Below are positions 6,130 to 9,572 of a DNA stretch of 9,572 nucleotides, piece after piece (position 1 is the first letter of the stretch; each line of letters begins with the position of its first letter). Below the pieces are notes generated by a model. It worked only from the letters and a program-made list of their open reading frames with translations, had not been told where the DNA came from and ran no database searches. A program made the translations under genes and the position numbers. The stretch is from Bacteroidota bacterium (GTDB lineage: Bacteria; Bacteroidota; Bacteroidia; Flavobacteriales_D; JABDKJ01). The DNA is taken from contig JAQCAN010000083.1 of the NCBI GenBank assembly GCA_027621335.1, positions 1-9,572 of the forward strand. The letters are read 5' to 3'.

Positions 6130-6137
6130 CAAAGATA
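6130..6137 (-). promoter_or_regulatory. -7 box abutting the start of the four-Cys membrane protein
   Basis: On the minus strand TATCTTTG matches TAnnTTTG fully and is followed by CAGC and then ATG. With a normal -7 to +1 distance, transcription would start at or beside the ATG, giving a leaderless or nearly leaderless message. This supports the chosen start. No -33 TTTG is evident. Confidence 0.5.
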
Positions 6138-6160
6138 GGCCTTTATAGATGTTCGCTTCC

Positions 6161-7159
6161 TTAGGAGAGTTTATCGGCCAAGATGAACATTTCCATCTTG
6201 GGCGCATTCTTTTCATACAGGATGCGATACACCGCTCGGGTGATAGGAAGGTCGAGGTTGTACTTCTCGTTCATGGCCACCAAGCTCTTCACGGCATAGT
6301 ACCCTTCGGCCACCATGTTCATCTCCAGCATGGCGGTCTTCACGCTATACCCTTTTCCGATCATCGAACCGAAGTTCCGGTTACGGCTGAAGTTGGAGTA
6401 TGCCGTTACCAATAGGTCGCCCAGATAGGCACTGCACTTCACATCACGGTGCAGGGGTTTGATGGCATCCAGATAGACTTCCATCTCACGTATGGCATTG
6501 GAGACCAGTACCGCTTGGAAGTTATCTCCATAACCCAGTCCATGGCATATTCCACTGGCGATGGCGAAGACGTTCTTCATGGCTGTGGCGATCTCACTGC
6601 CTATGACATCATCGCTCACGTGGGTCTTGATGTAGCGGCACTCCAGCATCTCTGCCAGGTACTTGGCCTTGCGCTCGGACTTGCTGGCGATGGTCAGGTA
6701 GGAGAGGCGCTCCATGGCCACTTCCTCCGCATGACATGGACCGCAGATGATACCCAGGTTCTTATAGGGCATCTCGAATTTCTTGTGGAAGAATTTGGCG
6801 GGCACCATGTCGAATTCACTCACCATGCCTTTGACCGAGGAAAAGAGCCATTTTCCCTCGAGTTCCTCTTGTTTCACATCTCGGAAGACGGAGTAGATGT
6901 AGGTCGAAGGGACCACCATGATGAGGATCTCGGAGCGCTCTATGACCTTGTGCAGGTCTGGTTCCATGCGGAGTCGGGAGACGTCCAGACTGGCTCCGCT
7001 CAGGTACTTCGGGTTATGACCGAGCAATTCTATCGCCTTGATCTGCTCTTCATCCCTTACCCACCAGTGTAGTTCTTTGATGTTCTGAGTCAGTATCTTG
7101 ACCAAGGCTGTGGCCCAACTCCCGCTTCCTATGACGCCTACGGATGATTCTTCTTCCAT
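6161..7159 (-). CDS. gpsA: NAD(P)H-dependent glycerol-3-phosphate dehydrogenase
   Basis: A 332-residue cytoplasmic enzyme reducing dihydroxyacetone phosphate to sn-glycerol 3-phosphate, the backbone for phospholipids. The N-terminal Rossmann fold opens with VIGSGSWATAL (9-19), the GxGxxA dinucleotide motif. Later come VKGM (109-112), GPCHAEEVA (140-148, the Bacteroidota version of GPSFAxEVA), catalytic Lys195 in MKNVFAIASGICHGLGYGDN (194-213), GDLLVT (247-252), SRNRNFG (258-264) and the late substrate/coenzyme Glu285 in MVAEGYY. Length is normal for the family. The start ATG overlaps the stop of the upstream peptidase gene as TGATG, indicating translational coupling. The next gene downstream on this strand begins 35 bases after its stop but has its own promoter-like box. 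Confidence 0.96.
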   Translation of the reverse strand: MEEESSVGVIGSGSWATALVKILTQNIKELHWWVRDEEQIKAIELLGHNPKYLSGASLDVSRLRMEPDLHKVIERSEILIMVVPSTYIYSVFRDVKQEELEGKWLFSSVKGMVSEFDMVPAKFFHKKFEMPYKNLGIICGPCHAEEVAMERLSYLTIASKSERKAKYLAEMLECRYIKTHVSDDVIGSEIATAMKNVFAIASGICHGLGYGDNFQAVLVSNAIREMEVYLDAIKPLHRDVKCSAYLGDLLVTAYSNFSRNRNFGSMIGKGYSVKTAMLEMNMVAEGYYAVKSLVAMNEKYNLDLPITRAVYRILYEKNAPKMEMFILADKLS

Positions 7160-8802
7160 CAGTCGAAAGTTACGGATAACTCTACCTCCTGCCCCTCCCT
7201 GATCACCTTGACGATGGTCTGCTGGCCAGCGTTGAAGTTGCTCAAGGCTTCCATATAGGCATAGATATCATTCACGCTGCGCTCTCCCATACCTATGATG
7301 ATGTCCCCTTTCATAAGTCCGGCTTTCTCCCCCGGACGCCCTTCACTCACACCATCCACGCGCATGCCTTTCTCTTCATACAAGTAATCTGGAACGATTC
7401 CCAATGTCACTTTGAAATTGGCCGCTTCCTTTTTCTCCTCCTTGGTCTTGGTGAAGGCGATCTCCCCATCATCATCGACCTCGGTTATAATGCCTTCTAA
7501 GTAGGCCACGATCGACATAATACCGGTATAGTTTATAAGCGGTTCATCATCACTTGGTTTATGATAATCCTCATGGCTACCGCTGAAGAAGTGCAGCACA
7601 GGAACATCGGAGAGGTAGAAACTCATATGGTCGGAAGGTCCCGTCCCTGATTCCGTGGTAACGGCTCGTAACCCGTTGACTTCAAAGTCTCCAATGAAAT
7701 CCCAGGAAGGGGAGGGCCCTACTCCGTTCACCCTGAGCTTGTTGTTGGCCGTATCCAATCGACCGACCATGTCCATATTCAGCATGTAGGCCACATTCTC
7801 CAAGGGTATGGTGGAGTGCTTCACCCAATGGTTGGACCCCAAGAGTCCACGTTCTTCACCAGAGAAGCCCATGAATAGGACATTATAGGAAATAGGCCGA
7901 TTTCTCAGGTCGTGGGCGATCTGCAGCATGGCGGCCACCCCACTGGCATTGTCATCCGCTCCGTTATGTATGGCGCGTTCACCTCTGTGCAGGCTTCCAT
8001 TTCCACCGTATCCGAGGTGGTCATAATGTGCACCGATGACGATGGTCTCGGGCTTGCCATTGTCCATATAGGCCAAGACATTCTTTCCTTCCAACTTAGG
8101 TCGGTCTATCCCGAGGTCCAGATCGATGGACTTCAGCCCTTTGAGTGAGCGAGAAACGAAGATCACAGGGACATCCAGACTGTTGACGTTCTCGGTCAAG
8201 GTCTTTGAGGGAGCCTCAGCAGTCGGGTCATCCGTGTAAAAGAGAATGGCTTTTGCCCCTGCTTCTTCTGCCTTTTCAGCTCGATCCCTCAGGTCATGAT
8301 AGGCCAGATAGGCCGAGTGGGGGTGGATGCCATCAGGCGATGAGATATCAATGACAACTGCAAGACCTAGGATGGCCTTATCCTTATAATCCTCCTGACC
8401 AAGCTCGGGAGCATGGATACCATAGCCGAGATCCACCACCTCCATGGCCTTCAGATTCCCGCTTCCACTGAAGTTCAGCGGGTAATAGCTGCTATCAGGT
8501 ATGATAGAGCCATCCAAGCTCACTCTGTTATTCGTATCCAACGCAGGTGACCCAGTGAAAGTGAAGGTCTGATAATAGCTGCCATTCTCTCCACCACCAT
8601 TGATTCCCATGTCCTTGAAACGACCTGCGATGTAATCAGCGGCTTTGGCCTCGCCTTCAGTGCCGGTATCCCTTCCTTCCAACTCATCGGATGCGAGGTA
8701 TTGGATGTCAGCTTTAAGCTGGGGAATTCCATCCGTAGTGGTGACGTTCCCGGTGCAGGAGATGATCAGTAGGCCGAGATAAAAGAGGTGGGTCGTTTTC
8801 AT
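7159..8802 (-). CDS. Exported M28-family aminopeptidase lipoprotein with PA and PDZ domains
   Basis: A 547-residue zinc peptidase outside the cytoplasm. MKTTHLFYLGLLIISC is a lipoprotein signal (lipobox LIISC, Cys16). A PA-like insert spans about 125-235. The M28 catalytic core spans about 238-440, with metal ligands His259 (GAHYDHLG), bridging Asp283 (GADDNASG), Glu317, Asp344 (NMDMVGR) and His414 (DYHKPSDD), and general base Glu316 (SGEERGLLGS). A PDZ domain closes the protein (about 465-547, with VSEGRPGEKAGLMKGDIIIGM). All expected ligands are present, so it should be active, probably releasing N-terminal residues from peptides. The frame can be extended to GTG 8817, but ATG 8802 places the signal peptide at the N-terminus and follows a promoter-like box at the same spacing as the four-Cys gene. 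The stop overlaps the gpsA start. Its substrate is unknown. Confidence 0.93.
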   Translation of the reverse strand: MKTTHLFYLGLLIISCTGNVTTTDGIPQLKADIQYLASDELEGRDTGTEGEAKAADYIAGRFKDMGINGGGENGSYYQTFTFTGSPALDTNNRVSLDGSIIPDSSYYPLNFSGSGNLKAMEVVDLGYGIHAPELGQEDYKDKAILGLAVVIDISSPDGIHPHSAYLAYHDLRDRAEKAEEAGAKAILFYTDDPTAEAPSKTLTENVNSLDVPVIFVSRSLKGLKSIDLDLGIDRPKLEGKNVLAYMDNGKPETIVIGAHYDHLGYGGNGSLHRGERAIHNGADDNASGVAAMLQIAHDLRNRPISYNVLFMGFSGEERGLLGSNHWVKHSTIPLENVAYMLNMDMVGRLDTANNKLRVNGVGPSPSWDFIGDFEVNGLRAVTTESGTGPSDHMSFYLSDVPVLHFFSGSHEDYHKPSDDEPLINYTGIMSIVAYLEGIITEVDDDGEIAFTKTKEEKKEAANFKVTLGIVPDYLYEEKGMRVDGVSEGRPGEKAGLMKGDIIIGMGERSVNDIYAYMEALSNFNAGQQTIVKVIREGQEVELSVTFD

Positions 8803-8806
8803 GCTG

Positions 8807-8814
8807 CGAATATA
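8807..8814 (-). promoter_or_regulatory. -7-like box abutting the start of the M28 peptidase gene
   Basis: On the minus strand TATATTCG matches TAnnTTTG with one mismatch and is followed by CAGC and ATG, exactly as at the four-Cys gene. This favours ATG 8802 over GTG 8817, since the GTG would lie upstream of the predicted transcript start. The 79-base divergent gap (8803-8881) must also hold the promoter of the plus-strand gene. Confidence 0.4.
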
Positions 8815-8856
8815 CACGTCATGCCTCGCATGAAGGCTGGACTCAATGGAATGGCA

Positions 8857-8865
8857 TATCTTTTG
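8857..8865 (+). promoter_or_regulatory. Weak -7-like box before the exported beta-sandwich protein
   Basis: TATCTTTTG resembles TAnnTTTG with one extra base and lies 16 bases before ATG 8882. It is the best candidate in the divergent gap for the plus strand. No -33 element is seen. Confidence 0.2.
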
Positions 8866-8881
8866 ACCCTTGATTCAGCCC

Positions 8882-9572
8882 ATGAGAATTGCTTTATCTA
8901 CACTGTTCCTTTTTGCTCTTCTTCTGAGCAAAGCCCAGACCGGAGAGGTCAGGGTGAAAGGACGAGTGGTGGACGCCATTGACGGAAAAGAACTGGTCAC
9001 TATGATGGCGGTCAACAAGAAGACCGGAAGCGGGACCTTTGGCGATTCGGATGGTAATTTCATCCTGTTGATGCAACGGGGAGATACATTACTGGTTGGG
9101 GCTATCGGCTATGAGACCATTTCCTATGGTATTCCAATGGACTTTGAAGGGAGTGTGTTGGAGAAGATCTTCTTCTTGGACAAACTCGTTGTCAATCTTC
9201 CCATGGTAGAGATCATCTCAGAGCGCGACCTAGAGGAGATCCAACGTGAGATCGAAGATCTGGGTTATGATAAACGAGACTATGTCCTTTCAGGGGTAGA
9301 CGCCTTCTCCAGTCCCATCACCTTCCTCTACCAGTCGTTCAGTAAGAGAGAACGCTCTATTCGGCTGGTGGCTGAGATGGTGAATGAAGACCGCAAGAGA
9401 GCGCTTTTGAAAGACCTCTTCAAGAAGTATGTGGATTATGACATCATCCAGTTGGAAGACCAGGACTTCGAAGACTTCATCGACTTCTGTAATGTATCCG
9501 ATTACTTTCTAAAGAACAGTAGCCAGTACGACTTCCTAGTCTATGTGACAAGGCGCTTCAGTGAATACCAGG
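8882..9572 (+). CDS. Exported carboxypeptidase-regulatory-like domain protein (3' end outside window)
   Basis: The frame is open from ATG 8882 to the right edge, 230 complete codons. MRIALSTLFLFALLLSKAQ is a signal peptide, probably cut near residue 18. Residues about 23-90 form a CarboxypepD_reg-like (CarbopepD_reg_2) beta-sandwich, with VRVKGRVVDAIDGKELV, GTFGDSDGNFIL and GDTLLVGAIGYETI, the motif set seen at the N-terminus of SusC-like receptors and in small standalone exported proteins of Bacteroidota. The rest (about 105-230) is charged and probably helical, including RKRALLKDLFKKYVDYDI and FIDFCNVSDYFLK, a layout I associate with short standalone proteins of this kind rather than a TonB receptor. 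An in-frame stop at 8864-8866 confirms the start region. It diverges from the M28 peptidase gene. No enzymatic function is evident; the protein is probably nearly complete, since the pattern resembles C-terminal ends of such proteins. Confidence 0.85.
   Translation, partial: MRIALSTLFLFALLLSKAQTGEVRVKGRVVDAIDGKELVTMMAVNKKTGSGTFGDSDGNFILLMQRGDTLLVGAIGYETISYGIPMDFEGSVLEKIFFLDKLVVNLPMVEIISERDLEEIQREIEDLGYDKRDYVLSGVDAFSSPITFLYQSFSKRERSIRLVAEMVNEDRKRALLKDLFKKYVDYDIIQLEDQDFEDFIDFCNVSDYFLKNSSQYDFLVYVTRRFSEYQ

Noticed and set aside
6449..7072. A 207-codon plus-strand frame opposite gpsA, and similar long frames opposite the kinase and peptidase genes
   Set aside because: They are antisense shadows of strongly supported genes, with His- and Leu-rich composition typical of reverse frames.
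8803..8817. A GTG start at 8817 adding five residues to the M28 peptidase
   Set aside because: It would put MYIRS ahead of a complete lipoprotein signal and would lie upstream of the predicted transcript start; ATG 8802 is better.

Overview
The window looks like chromosomal DNA of a member of the Bacteroidota, most likely a Flavobacteriales-type marine or environmental lineage with moderate GC. The evidence is an RprX/RprY-type two-component pair, start sites without Shine-Dalgarno sequences but with TAnnTTTG-type -7 boxes, a relic of a type IX secretion (T9SS) sorting domain, lipoproteins with SPII signals, and a carboxypeptidase-regulatory-like exported protein. No tRNA, rRNA, CRISPR array, intact insertion sequence or phage gene was recognised. 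Most of the window is ordinary, well-conserved coding sequence, and I see no clearly new defence or mobile system.

Layout, left to right. Bases 1-164 hold the C-terminal end of an unrecognised gene. A 239-base gap (165-403) shows no convincing gene and ends in a candidate promoter. Bases 404-2615 hold a sensor kinase and an OmpR-type regulator overlapping by 14 bases. Bases 2616-3111 are largely non-coding: they hold a frameshifted relic of a T9SS C-terminal sorting domain, with an imperfect inverted repeat inside it, then about 140 bases in which I see nothing except a weak promoter-like box. Bases 3112-5914 hold three plus-strand genes joined by ATGA overlaps: a class 3-like aldehyde dehydrogenase, a VOC/glyoxalase-fold protein and a lipoprotein ApbE (FAD:protein FMN transferase).

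On the minus strand, converging on apbE, transcription runs from 8802 down to 5925. An exported M28 aminopeptidase lipoprotein with PA and PDZ domains comes first, then gpsA (coupled by a TGATG overlap), then a 66-residue single-pass membrane protein with four cysteines. Diverging from the peptidase, a plus-strand exported protein with an N-terminal beta-sandwich domain starts at 8882 and runs off the window.

The most interesting reading is functional. ApbE and a small TM plus four-Cys protein resembling NqrM (DUF539) are both maturation factors for the Na+-translocating NADH:quinone reductase, and an RprY regulator has been linked to nqr expression in Porphyromonas. All three lie within 6 kb here, although no nqr structural gene is visible. 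The second point of interest is the decaying T9SS domain, which shows a 5-base tandem duplication at the frameshift and an internal inverted repeat. The third is the recurrence of a -7 box placed directly against the start codon, suggesting leaderless transcripts.
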